Assembly: GCA_021775425.1 (NCBI GenBank)
Contig: JAJFHX010000013.1
Coordinates: forward strand, 35,910 to 99,909
DNA: 64,000 nt
Origin: Hyphomicrobiales bacterium
GTDB taxonomy: Bacteria > Pseudomonadota > Alphaproteobacteria > Rhizobiales > HXMU1428-3
Direction of reading: 5' to 3'
Each line of letters starts with the position of its first letter. Position 1 is the first letter of the stretch. The notes beneath the pieces were generated by a model, which was given only the letters and a program-made list of their open reading frames with translations, did not search any database and was not told the DNA's origin. Made by a program: the position numbers and the translations under genes. Shown here piece after piece: positions 47,200 to 55,287 of this stretch.

Positions 47200-48050
47200 A
47201 AGCAGACAAAACCTTTGCCCTGGCTTTAAAACACGTGCTGAAACTGGAAGGCGGCTGGAGCAACCACCCGGCAGACAAAGGTGGCCCGACAAACAAGGGC
47301 ATTACGTTAAAAACTTTTGAGCGGGCCATAGATGACGGATTTGTCATCTCAAATACAGATGATCTGATTACAGCGCTGAAGAATATAACAGATGCCACTG
47401 TTAAAAAGATTTATTTTAACTATTACTGGCAAAAAGCGGCCTGCCAGCATTTACCCAAAGCACTGGCCATTCTGCATTTTGATGCGGCTGTAAATCATGG
47501 TCCACGGAGGGCTATAAAATTTTTGCAGGAAACAATCGGTGCAAAAATTGACGGCGAGTTTGGCCCTGAAACAAAAACTAAAGTCCGAACGGATCAGGTG
47601 AGCAATTATCTGGCGACTTACATAGTCATTCGAAAAACATATTACCAGCAACTCAAACAATTCCCCGTCTTTGGCAAGGGCTGGATGAACCGCTTGCACT
47701 CTGTTGAAAATTTTTCAAAGGCGCAGCTCCCACGAAACACACAGGATATAAACACAAGCAAAAAGGAACCAACAACCATGGTGACTGAAACAACCATCAC
47801 AAATTCAAAATGGTGGGGTGAAAGCCTGACCATCTGGGGTACCATCGTAACGGCTCTCTCGACCATCTTACCAGTAATAGGACCATTTATCGGGCTGGAT
47901 ATTTCCGCTGAAATGATAGAACAACTGGGCGAAACCGTAACAAGACTAATCCAGATTATTGGCGGCATAACAGGAACCACCATGACGCTTTATGGCAGAA
48001 CCCGTGCCGACACCAGATTAACCCGCCGTGCGATTAATATGAAAATATAA
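47157..48050 (+). CDS. GH108 endolysin reading into a holin-like segment
   Basis: A 297-residue frame. Residues 17-120 are a glycoside hydrolase 108 muramidase with catalytic Glu31 in LEGGWSNHPADKGGPTNKGIT-like sequence, followed by a peptidoglycan-binding region at about 120-175 (GAKIDGEFGPETK). After a linker, residues 208-297 hold two hydrophobic stretches, IWGTIVTALSTILPVIGPFIGL and LIQIIGGITGTTMTLYG (the first in two parts), as in small phage holin-like proteins. The only start is a TTG without a ribosome binding site, consistent with a damaged 5' end. An ATG at 47778 with AAAGGA upstream could give the holin part alone. Confidence 0.75.
   Translation: MRWPETTVRPPQDIKADKTFALALKHVLKLEGGWSNHPADKGGPTNKGITLKTFERAIDDGFVISNTDDLITALKNITDATVKKIYFNYYWQKAACQHLPKALAILHFDAAVNHGPRRAIKFLQETIGAKIDGEFGPETKTKVRTDQVSNYLATYIVIRKTYYQQLKQFPVFGKGWMNRLHSVENFSKAQLPRNTQDINTSKKEPTTMVTETTITNSKWWGESLTIWGTIVTALSTILPVIGPFIGLDISAEMIEQLGETVTRLIQIIGGITGTTMTLYGRTRADTRLTRRAINMKI
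47762..48050 (+). CDS. Possible separately translated holin-like protein (internal start at 47778)
   Basis: The in-frame ATG at 47778 has AAAGGA at 47762-47767, ten bases upstream, a better initiation site than the TTG of the full frame. Translation from it gives a 90-residue protein with two hydrophobic segments and an NxKWWGESL opening. In related phage regions such proteins are separate genes. Whether the fusion, the short form or both are made cannot be told from sequence. Confidence 0.45.
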
Positions 48051-48063
48051 GGAGCAGCACTGA

Positions 48064-48219
48064 ATGTCCTTTAAACTCTGGTTACTCTCAATCATCATAT
48101 CTGTTATTGCACCGCTCATTTTCCCGGCTTTCAAACAGAAAAATAAAACCACTCAAAAGAGTAAACAAAAATCAGTTGAGAACGACCCCTTCTACAATTC
48201 TGGCGGAAATAACGAATAA
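48064..48219 (+). CDS. 51-residue single-span membrane protein
   Basis: A short frame starting MSFKLWLLSIIISVIAPLIF, one N-terminal membrane helix, then a basic and polar tail KQKNKTTQKSKQKSVENDPF. AAGGAG lies 9-10 bases before the ATG and the gene starts 13 bp after the endolysin stop. Its position after an endolysin and holin suggests a lysis-cassette protein such as an inner-membrane spanin-like component, but this is inference. Confidence 0.6.
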   Translation: MSFKLWLLSIIISVIAPLIFPAFKQKNKTTQKSKQKSVENDPFYNSGGNNE

Positions 48220-48417
48220 AATCAGTTTTGACAGTCTTTAACCTGAATTGAAATAACTCAAATGGAGCGAAGAAAAACAAAATAGTCTTGCCAAAATAAT
48301 CCTGATCCTTAACACTCAGCCAAAAGCTTGCCCGATGCGTTCAGTGTGATAAATACTTATCAGTCAGATCGCTGACCGAAATTGATAATGGACAGTAGCC
48401 AAGATTGGGATTGAATT

Positions 48418-49089
48418 GTGCGCCTGCTAGTTGTTGAAGATGACCTTGACCTGAACAGACAAATTGTCACCGCGCTTGAAGAAGCCGGTTATGTCGTCGA
48501 TAAAGCCCATGATGGTGAAGAAGGACATTTCCTCGGTGAGACAGAACCCTATGATGCTGTAATTCTCGATATCGGCCTGCCGACGATGGATGGCATAAGC
48601 GTGCTGGAAAACTGGCGACGGGAAAATCTGAAAATGCCTGTCCTCATCCTGACGGCAAGAGACAGATGGAGTGACAAAGTCGCTGGAATGGACGCCGGCG
48701 CGGATGACTATGTCTCAAAACCATTTCATATGGAAGAAATACTCGCACGTGTGCGCGCGTTGCTGAGACGTTCTGCTGGTCACGCCTCCAATGAAATTGA
48801 AGTTGGCAATTTAAGACTGGATACCAAAGCCGCCCGCGTGACAGTGAATGGTTCGCCAATTAAACTCACATCGCATGAATTCAGATTGCTGGCTTATCTC
48901 GTGCATCATAAAGATAAGGTGATTTCAAGAACTGAACTTGTCGAGCATTTATATGACCAGGACTTTGATAGAGATTCGAACACCATTGAAGTGTTTGTCG
49001 GGCGGTTGCGCAAAAAAATACCGTCGGATCTGATTAAAACGGTAAGAGGTCTTGGATATTGTTTATCCACGAATGATAATGAAGTTTAA
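48418..49089 (+). CDS. OmpR/PhoP-family response regulator (FeuP-like)
   Basis: A 223-residue regulator with a receiver domain (phospho-acceptor Asp51 in VILDIGLPTMDGI, Lys101 in VSKPF) and a C-terminal winged helix (SNTIEVFVGRLRKKI, VRGLGYCL). The sequence is close to FeuP of rhizobia, which controls cyclic glucan export and other envelope genes. It starts with GTG and overlaps the sensor kinase gene, so the two are one operon. Confidence 0.88.
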   Translation: MRLLVVEDDLDLNRQIVTALEEAGYVVDKAHDGEEGHFLGETEPYDAVILDIGLPTMDGISVLENWRRENLKMPVLILTARDRWSDKVAGMDAGADDYVSKPFHMEEILARVRALLRRSAGHASNEIEVGNLRLDTKAARVTVNGSPIKLTSHEFRLLAYLVHHKDKVISRTELVEHLYDQDFDRDSNTIEVFVGRLRKKIPSDLIKTVRGLGYCLSTNDNEV

Positions 49090-50473
49090 TTCACTAGCAT
49101 TCCGGCTTTTCATAACCTCAACTGCTCTGGCTCTTCTTGTTCTCCCGCTTGCTGCATTCCAGCTCATCAACGAATATCGCAATTCCATCGAAACAAATTT
49201 CGATGAACGCCTGAAAGCCAATCTTTCACTATTGATTGAAAGCAGTTTGCAGGAAAATTTTGAAACGCCTCAAAAACCAAATCAGTTCGGCGGATTTGCA
49301 TTCACCTTGCCAAATTCCGGTTGGTACTGGCAGATCCGCCCATTAAACAATGCGGCCCTCCCCACATATTCTTCCACCTCTCTCGGCTCTGAGATTTTAA
49401 ACCTCAAAGAAAAACTAAGAAGCAATCAGGAAGCTGACGGCACTTCAAAATTCTATATTAAATATGGCAATGATCGCCAGTTAAGGGTGATCGAGCGCAC
49501 TATTATATTGGGCACGGACAAACAGCCCCAGTCTTATGCCTATGTTGTCACCGGGGATAGCAGTGAGATAGAAGTCGATGTGCTGGATTTTGCCTCCATG
49601 CTCACTCTGACATTTATCATCCTCGGCAGTGGTCTGATCCTGGCGACCATTTTGCAGGTCAAGGTTGGCTTGCAGCCCTTGCGCGTTGTGGAACGCGGCC
49701 TCGCCGCCATCCGCGCCGGTAAAACAGAGCGGTTAGAAGGTCAGTTTCCAGCAGAAATTGAACCACTGCGATTTGAAATTAATAATCTCATCAAAAGCAA
49801 TATGGATATTATTGAACGAGCCAGAACGCATGTTGGCAATCTCGCTCATGCTCTGAAAACACCTTTGAGTGTGGTCATTAATGAAGTTGAAAATAAAAAC
49901 GATCCCCTGGCTCAGAAAATCGCCATGCAAACAGAAATTATGCAAAATCAGATCAGCCATCATCTGGACAGAGCCAGAATGGCAGCACGGGTAGGCGTTG
50001 TCGGAAGCCTGACGGATATTCACCCTGTCCTGTTGTCTCTGGAACGTGCCTTAACAAGAATTTATCAGGATAAAAGTTTAAAATTCACACTGGATTGCCC
50101 AAAAACACTAAAATTTGCCGGTGAAAAGCAGGATTTTGAAGAAATAATTGGAAATATGCTTGATAACGCCTTCAAATGGGCTGAAACGGAAGTAAATTGC
50201 AAAATAATCCTTGAAAACGGTAAAAAACGTAAGAGTGATTTGATTCCTCAAAAACTGGTCATTACAATAGAAGATGATGGCCCCGGTTTAAGCGAAAAAG
50301 AACAGATTCAAGTGTTGAAACGGGGCAAAAGGTTGGATGAGACCAAACCAGGCTCTGGTCTTGGGCTATCAATTGTCGCTGATCTGGTTGATTTGTATGG
50401 TGGTGAATTTACATTATCAAGATCAGCTAAGGGAGGCCTCAGGGCAAAAATGCAACTACCCGCCGGTTCTTAA
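49079..50473 (+). CDS. Sensor histidine kinase (FeuQ-like)
   Basis: A 464-residue membrane kinase. Helices at about 8-28 and 175-196 frame a periplasmic sensor domain; a HAMP-like region follows, then the dimerisation helix with the phospho-accepting His in GNLAHALKTPLSVV and an ATPase domain (NMLDNAFKWA, EDDGPGLSE, KPGSGLGLSIVADL). Start at 49079 inside the regulator gene; the ATG at 49073 is equally possible. Partner of the FeuP-like regulator. Confidence 0.88.
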   Translation: MKFNSLAFRLFITSTALALLVLPLAAFQLINEYRNSIETNFDERLKANLSLLIESSLQENFETPQKPNQFGGFAFTLPNSGWYWQIRPLNNAALPTYSSTSLGSEILNLKEKLRSNQEADGTSKFYIKYGNDRQLRVIERTIILGTDKQPQSYAYVVTGDSSEIEVDVLDFASMLTLTFIILGSGLILATILQVKVGLQPLRVVERGLAAIRAGKTERLEGQFPAEIEPLRFEINNLIKSNMDIIERARTHVGNLAHALKTPLSVVINEVENKNDPLAQKIAMQTEIMQNQISHHLDRARMAARVGVVGSLTDIHPVLLSLERALTRIYQDKSLKFTLDCPKTLKFAGEKQDFEEIIGNMLDNAFKWAETEVNCKIILENGKKRKSDLIPQKLVITIEDDGPGLSEKEQIQVLKRGKRLDETKPGSGLGLSIVADLVDLYGGEFTLSRSAKGGLRAKMQLPAGS

Positions 50474-50607
50474 TTTTCTGCCCCAATTTTGTCAGATTTG
50501 AGCCATTCAAGTGTGCAATAGAGTTTAGAACCCCTATGAAATGTCAATATATAGAGATATATTACCTCAAACGGTGCGCATCATAGGCCGTAAGATTGGA
50601 AAAATAA

Positions 50608-51081
50608 ATGAATACGAAATTTAAGATTCTGGCCCTGATAACAGTGATGCCGGTATTTCTTGCAGGTTGCTCTGGCAGCTTTAATAAGCAGGATAGTGGT
50701 ACAGTCCTCGGCGCACTTGCCGGTGGCATTCTAGGCAATCAGGTGGGTAAAGGCAGTGGTAAAGTCCTCGCGACAGTCGCCGGTGCCGTTGTTGGTGGTA
50801 TTGTCGGTAGTGAAATCGGCAAATCTCTGGATGAAAATGACAGACGCGCTGCAGCCGATGCTGAATACCGCGCTCTTGAAAGTGGTTATTCTGGCAAAGC
50901 CACACCATGGCGCAATCCGGATTCTGGAAGACATGGTGTCATCGTACCAAAGCCGCCCTACCAGGTGCGTGGCCAGAACTGCCGTGATTATACCCACACA
51001 ATTTATATTGATGGTGAACCTCAGATTATGAAAGGCACAGCCTGCCGTTCTGACGATGGGACCTGGAATAAAGTTAGCTAA
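50608..51081 (+). CDS. Glycine-zipper lipoprotein (17-kDa surface antigen type)
   Basis: A 157-residue lipoprotein with a lipobox LAGC (Cys21), a glycine-zipper membrane-associated region (GALAGGILGNQVGKGSGKVL, then AGAVVGGIVGSEIGKSLD) and a C-terminal domain with two cysteines (CRDYTHTIYIDG.., GTACRSDDGTWN). The family is common in the alphaproteobacterial outer membrane and is thought to be structural. It is transcribed alone and ends in a terminator. Confidence 0.88.
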   Translation: MNTKFKILALITVMPVFLAGCSGSFNKQDSGTVLGALAGGILGNQVGKGSGKVLATVAGAVVGGIVGSEIGKSLDENDRRAAADAEYRALESGYSGKATPWRNPDSGRHGVIVPKPPYQVRGQNCRDYTHTIYIDGEPQIMKGTACRSDDGTWNKVS

Positions 51082-51448
51082 CAGCTTGGAGCCAGCAACA
51101 AAATCAGCCACAAACTGAATTTCTGGTTAACCGGATTTACCAATTAAACAAAACAAAAAGAGGCTCATTCGGGTCTCTTTTTTTTTCTTCCCCACCAATA
51201 AAACACCCCTCCCTTAAGACCTTCCCCTACATTTTAAGTATTTAATTACAAAAATAACATTTTTGAGAAAAAGTAAAAACCAGCATATACTGGTGCGTTA
51301 AGGCTTACATTTGCCCAAACATTACATATATTTAATTTTTAAGACAGTGTGACGCCATGTTTAAACACCTATATTAGTGGCAAGTAGACATCTGCACCGG
51401 TCAGTTGTCCCCCCTAGGTCTGACCGGGATTGTTGAAACCAACGGAGA
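51082..51448 (+). other. Intergenic region before the DegP gene
   Basis: After the terminator this region (to 51448) is AT-rich and holds the promoter of the DegP gene. A repeated C run and GGTC stretch lies near 51403-51430. No second gene is supported. No envelope-stress consensus is recognised. Confidence 0.35.
51154..51187 (+). terminator. Terminator of the glycine-zipper gene
   Basis: AAAAAGAG near 51155-51162 pairs with CTCTTTTT near 51174-51181, followed by a long T run. Confidence 0.8.
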
Positions 51449-52999
51449 ATGACTTTGAGAAATCTAAATTCAAATCAGTACAAATTGTCAGGCGGCAGAT
51501 TAGCGGCACTGGCAGTTTTAGGATTGGTGGGTGCCACAGCTGCATCAAGCGGCCTGATCGTAAAAAATACGGCAGCATTAGCTGAAATGCAAAAAACGGT
51601 TGCCACCGGCGTCAAGCCATATGCAAATGCCCCGGCAAGCTTTGCTGACCTGGTAGAACAGGTTAAGCCTTCAGTTGTCAGCGTGAATGTAAAAGGCAAA
51701 GTGAAGACTGTAAATAATGAACGCGGTCAGCGACCTGACGGACGCAACCAGATGCCTCCCTTTGGCAAAAACCTGCCAGAGAACTCACCATTCAAAGACT
51801 TTTTTAACAAGCGATTTGGTCAGCAACAGCCACCAACGCCCGCAAATTCACAAGGATCCGGCTTTATCATTTCTGAAGACGGTTATGTTGTCACCAATCA
51901 CCATGTGATCAAAGGTGGTTCTGAAATTAAAGTGACTCTCGCATCTGGTGAACAGCTGGACGCAAGGTTGATTGGCTCTGACGAAAGAACTGATCTGGCT
52001 CTGTTAAAAATCAAGGATAAACGCAAGTTTAACTTTGTGCCGATGGCCGCACAAAAAGCCCGCGTCGGTGATTGGGTCCTGGCCGTTGGTAATCCCTTTG
52101 GCCTTGGCGGTTCGGTTACCGCTGGCATCGTCTCTGCCCATGGCAGAAGTGTAGGCCAGAGCCCATATGATTACCTGCAAATTGATGCAGCAGTTAACCG
52201 TGGTAACTCAGGTGGCCCCGCGTTTAATCTGAAAGGTGAAGTAGTTGGCGTAAATACAGCTATTTACAGCCCTTCAGGTGGCAATGTTGGTATCGCTTTT
52301 GCTATCCCGGCAACAGTCGTGCAAAAAATTGTAACGGACCTTCGCACCGGCGGCGCAGTAACCCGCGGCTGGCTCGGCATTAACATTCAGAACGTCAGCG
52401 AAGACATCGCTGAAGGTCTGAATATGGAAAAAGCCTCCGGCGCACTGGTTACTCGCCTGGTCGCAGGTGGCCCGGCAACCAAATCTGACCTAAAAGTGAG
52501 CGATGTCATCCTCTCTGTAAACAATGAGCAAGTGAGTGACGTCCGCGATCTGATGCGTAAAATCGGCGAAATCAGACCAGATGAAGTGATCGCTCTTGAA
52601 GTATTGCGTGAAGGTAAGAAAAAGCAGGTTTCTGTAAAACTGGGCACATTCCCGGATAGCAAAAAACTCGCAGCTCTTGAAAAGAACCAGCCAACCGAAG
52701 AGCTTGATAACAAAGCCCTTGATGACTTAGGCCTCTCTCTTGCTCCGGCAAGAGATCTTGGCAAAGGTCAGAACGGTGTGGTTGTCACTGATGTGGATCC
52801 GGATAGTGACGCTTCGAGAAAAGGCATTAAAGTAGGTGATGTGATCCTGCAAATTAATGGAAAATCAGTCAACTTTCCTTCAGAAGTGAGCACTGAAATT
52901 CTCACAGCCAAGAAGAAAAATGCCAAAGTTGTGTTGGTGCGGATTAAAGATGGTCCTTATTATGGCCTGAAATTAAAGCAGAACACCGCACAAAAATAA
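51449..52999 (+). CDS. DegP/HtrA-type periplasmic serine protease
   Basis: A 516-residue trypsin-fold protease with an N-terminal membrane or signal segment at 17-38. The catalytic triad is His152 (TNHHV), Asp182 (ERTDLALL) and Ser254 (RGNSGGPAF). Two PDZ domains follow, at about 295-385 and 415-505. It degrades or refolds damaged envelope proteins. GGAGA abuts the ATG at 51449; a TTG at 51455 is better spaced and may be the real start. The two-component genes downstream are separated by a hairpin. Confidence 0.93.
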   Translation: MTLRNLNSNQYKLSGGRLAALAVLGLVGATAASSGLIVKNTAALAEMQKTVATGVKPYANAPASFADLVEQVKPSVVSVNVKGKVKTVNNERGQRPDGRNQMPPFGKNLPENSPFKDFFNKRFGQQQPPTPANSQGSGFIISEDGYVVTNHHVIKGGSEIKVTLASGEQLDARLIGSDERTDLALLKIKDKRKFNFVPMAAQKARVGDWVLAVGNPFGLGGSVTAGIVSAHGRSVGQSPYDYLQIDAAVNRGNSGGPAFNLKGEVVGVNTAIYSPSGGNVGIAFAIPATVVQKIVTDLRTGGAVTRGWLGINIQNVSEDIAEGLNMEKASGALVTRLVAGGPATKSDLKVSDVILSVNNEQVSDVRDLMRKIGEIRPDEVIALEVLREGKKKQVSVKLGTFPDSKKLAALEKNQPTEELDNKALDDLGLSLAPARDLGKGQNGVVVTDVDPDSDASRKGIKVGDVILQINGKSVNFPSEVSTEILTAKKKNAKVVLVRIKDGPYYGLKLKQNTAQK

Positions 53000-53018
53000 C
53001 AAATAATAATTGCAACAG

Positions 53019-53052
53019 CAGGATGGCAAGCGATTGCCATCCTGACTTTTAC
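53019..53052 (+). terminator. Hairpin between degP and the regulator gene
   Basis: A perfect 11-bp stem, CAGGATGGCAA with TTGCCATCCTG (53019-53029 and 53034-53044), has a GCGA tetraloop and is followed by ACTTTT. It may act as a partial terminator that lowers regulator expression relative to the protease. Confidence 0.65.
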
Positions 53053-53065
53053 GGGACAAGAAAAA

Positions 53066-53743
53066 ATGCGAGTGCTGTTAATTGAAGATGACCTGGAAAC
53101 GGCCCGCTTTCTTTGCAAAGCACTGAGTGAGACCGGCCATAACACCGATCACGCTGAAGATGGAGAGCTGGGCCTTCAATATGGTCTCGCCAATGATTAC
53201 GATGTCCTCATCGTAGACAGGATGCTCCCCAAAAGAGATGGCCTCTCAGTGATAGAGCATCTGCGAAAAGAAGAAATCAACACACCCGTATTAATTCTTA
53301 GCGCACTCGACAAGGTTGATGAACGTGTAAAAGGTCTTCGCTCTGGCGGAGATGATTATCTCACCAAACCTTTCGCCTTCAGTGAATTACTTGCACGCAT
53401 CGAAGTGTTGATGCGCCGCCGCGCCCCGGATATGGAAGACGCAGAATTAAAAGTCGGCGATCTCACATTGGAGCGCATGTCTCAAAAAGTTTCACGTTCA
53501 GGTAAGAATATCCAGCTGGTACCACGCGAATATCGCTTGCTTGAATATCTGATGCGCCATAAGGGCCAGGTCGTCACCAGAACAATGCTCCTCGAAAATG
53601 TATGGGATTACCATTTCGATCCGGGCACCAACGTGATAGACGTGCACATGTCACGTCTGAGGGCAAAGATTGACAAAGAATTTGAGCAATCTTTATTGCA
53701 GACCATTCGCGGCGCTGGGTATATGATCTCTGATGGCGCTTAA
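53066..53743 (+). CDS. OmpR-family response regulator downstream of DegP
   Basis: A 225-residue regulator with phospho-acceptor Asp51 (VLIVDRMLPKRDGL), the YLTKPFAFSE switch region and a winged-helix DNA-binding domain (FDPGTNVIDVHMSRLRAKI). It overlaps the kinase gene by 11 bp. The pairing with a DegP-like protease suggests control of envelope stress. The start has a weak site, GGGACAAG. Confidence 0.9.
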   Translation: MRVLLIEDDLETARFLCKALSETGHNTDHAEDGELGLQYGLANDYDVLIVDRMLPKRDGLSVIEHLRKEEINTPVLILSALDKVDERVKGLRSGGDDYLTKPFAFSELLARIEVLMRRRAPDMEDAELKVGDLTLERMSQKVSRSGKNIQLVPREYRLLEYLMRHKGQVVTRTMLLENVWDYHFDPGTNVIDVHMSRLRAKIDKEFEQSLLQTIRGAGYMISDGA

Positions 53744-55181
53744 TCGTCTTTTCAAAACCACAGCTTTCCGTTTATCTGCCATCTATCTCGTCGTCATTAT
53801 GATCGCAAGCGGGGCCATTGGCTTATATATGGGTTGGAAAACCAACACATTGATAACCCAGCAACTGGTTGAAACCATTACCGCAGAAGTCAAAGGCCTG
53901 GCTGAACAATACCGCGAAGGTGGCTCCAAAAAGCTAGCCCAGACCATAGCACAGCGCTCAAGGCGGCCTGGACCCAGTCTGTATTATTTTGGCAGCCAGT
54001 CAGGGCGCAAAATCGCCGGTAGTCTCAATCGCGTGCCAACCGAATTGCGCAACGGCACAAGAGGCGCGCAGTTCAGCTATATCTGGCAGCAGGATGAAAA
54101 ACGAGAAACACGAAACGCCGTCGGCATACCATTTCGGGTTGAAGGCGGGCTTGTGCTGATTGTCGGCCGCGATATTGAAGATCAGTTAAACTTCATCTAT
54201 GCCGCACGAAAAATTTTCTTTATCAGCCTTGGGCTGATAGCCGCCTTTGGCCTCGGCACCGGCCTTTGGGTCAGCCAGAATCTGCTAAACCGGATAAACA
54301 CCATTACAGATACCAGCAAATCTATCATGGCAGGCGATCTATCCGAGCGCATCACATTAAAGGGCACTGATGATGAGTTGGACCGGCTCTCTGCTAATCT
54401 CAACAATATGCTGGCCAAAATTGAAACCCTGATGATTGGGTTAAGGGAAGTTTCTGATAACATCGCTCATGATTTAAAAACACCGATCAATCGCATCCGC
54501 ATTAAAGCGGAAGAGGCGCTTCTCGATCCGGCTGGAGAAGAAGCACATAAAACAGCCCTTCAGGGTACAATCGAAGAAGCCGATAATCTGATTAAAACAT
54601 TCAATGCTTTGTTGAAAATCGCCAGACTTGAAGCGGGCGCAGATCATGAGCAGACCATTTCTGTCAACCTCAGTAATGTCATCAGCGAAGTCGCAGAATT
54701 ATACGAACCCCTCATTGATGAAGAGGGCATGGAATTAAAACTAAGTATAGAAGAGAAAGTCTTAATCCTCGCTGACAGGCAGTTGATATCGCAGGCTATG
54801 ACCAATCTGGTTGATAATGCCATCAAATATGGCTCAATAAGAACGCTGTCACCAGGCCAGAGTAATATCGTCGAATTAAGTGTGAAACATATTGATGATA
54901 AAGCCGTAATCATTGTGGCGGATAATGGCGATGGCATCAGCCGGGCCGACAGAGCCCGTGTGTTAAGCCGGTTTGTTCGCCTTGAAGACAGCCGGTCAAA
55001 ACCTGGCAGCGGTCTGGGGCTTTCTATGGTTTCAGCGATAGTTAAAGCCTATAAAGGCACCATTCAGCTTGAGGAAAACAATCCGGGATTAAAAGCCATT
55101 CTGGAATTTCCACTACATAAGCCACAGCTCGAAAATAAGACCGAAAATAACTTTATTGAACCACTGACCAGTACGGGTTAA
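53733..55181 (+). CDS. Sensor histidine kinase, partner of the DegP-linked regulator
   Basis: A 482-residue kinase with membrane helices at about 15-35 and 160-180 around a periplasmic domain, a HAMP domain (SQNLLNRINTITDTSKSIM), dimerisation helix with the phospho-accepting His in NIAHDLKTPINRI, and an ATPase domain (NLVDNAIKYG, DNGDGIS, KPGSGLGLSMVSAIV). Overlaps the regulator gene, so the two are translated together. Confidence 0.9.
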   Translation: MALNRLFKTTAFRLSAIYLVVIMIASGAIGLYMGWKTNTLITQQLVETITAEVKGLAEQYREGGSKKLAQTIAQRSRRPGPSLYYFGSQSGRKIAGSLNRVPTELRNGTRGAQFSYIWQQDEKRETRNAVGIPFRVEGGLVLIVGRDIEDQLNFIYAARKIFFISLGLIAAFGLGTGLWVSQNLLNRINTITDTSKSIMAGDLSERITLKGTDDELDRLSANLNNMLAKIETLMIGLREVSDNIAHDLKTPINRIRIKAEEALLDPAGEEAHKTALQGTIEEADNLIKTFNALLKIARLEAGADHEQTISVNLSNVISEVAELYEPLIDEEGMELKLSIEEKVLILADRQLISQAMTNLVDNAIKYGSIRTLSPGQSNIVELSVKHIDDKAVIIVADNGDGISRADRARVLSRFVRLEDSRSKPGSGLGLSMVSAIVKAYKGTIQLEENNPGLKAILEFPLHKPQLENKTENNFIEPLTSTG

Positions 55182-55287
55182 TCAGGTTTCAGTTTTATAA
55201 ACCGGTGTTATAACAAATCAATCTGATGTAAAATTCACCGGATTAATCATATCTATATCTATGAAAACTGACTGATGGGGCGCACAA

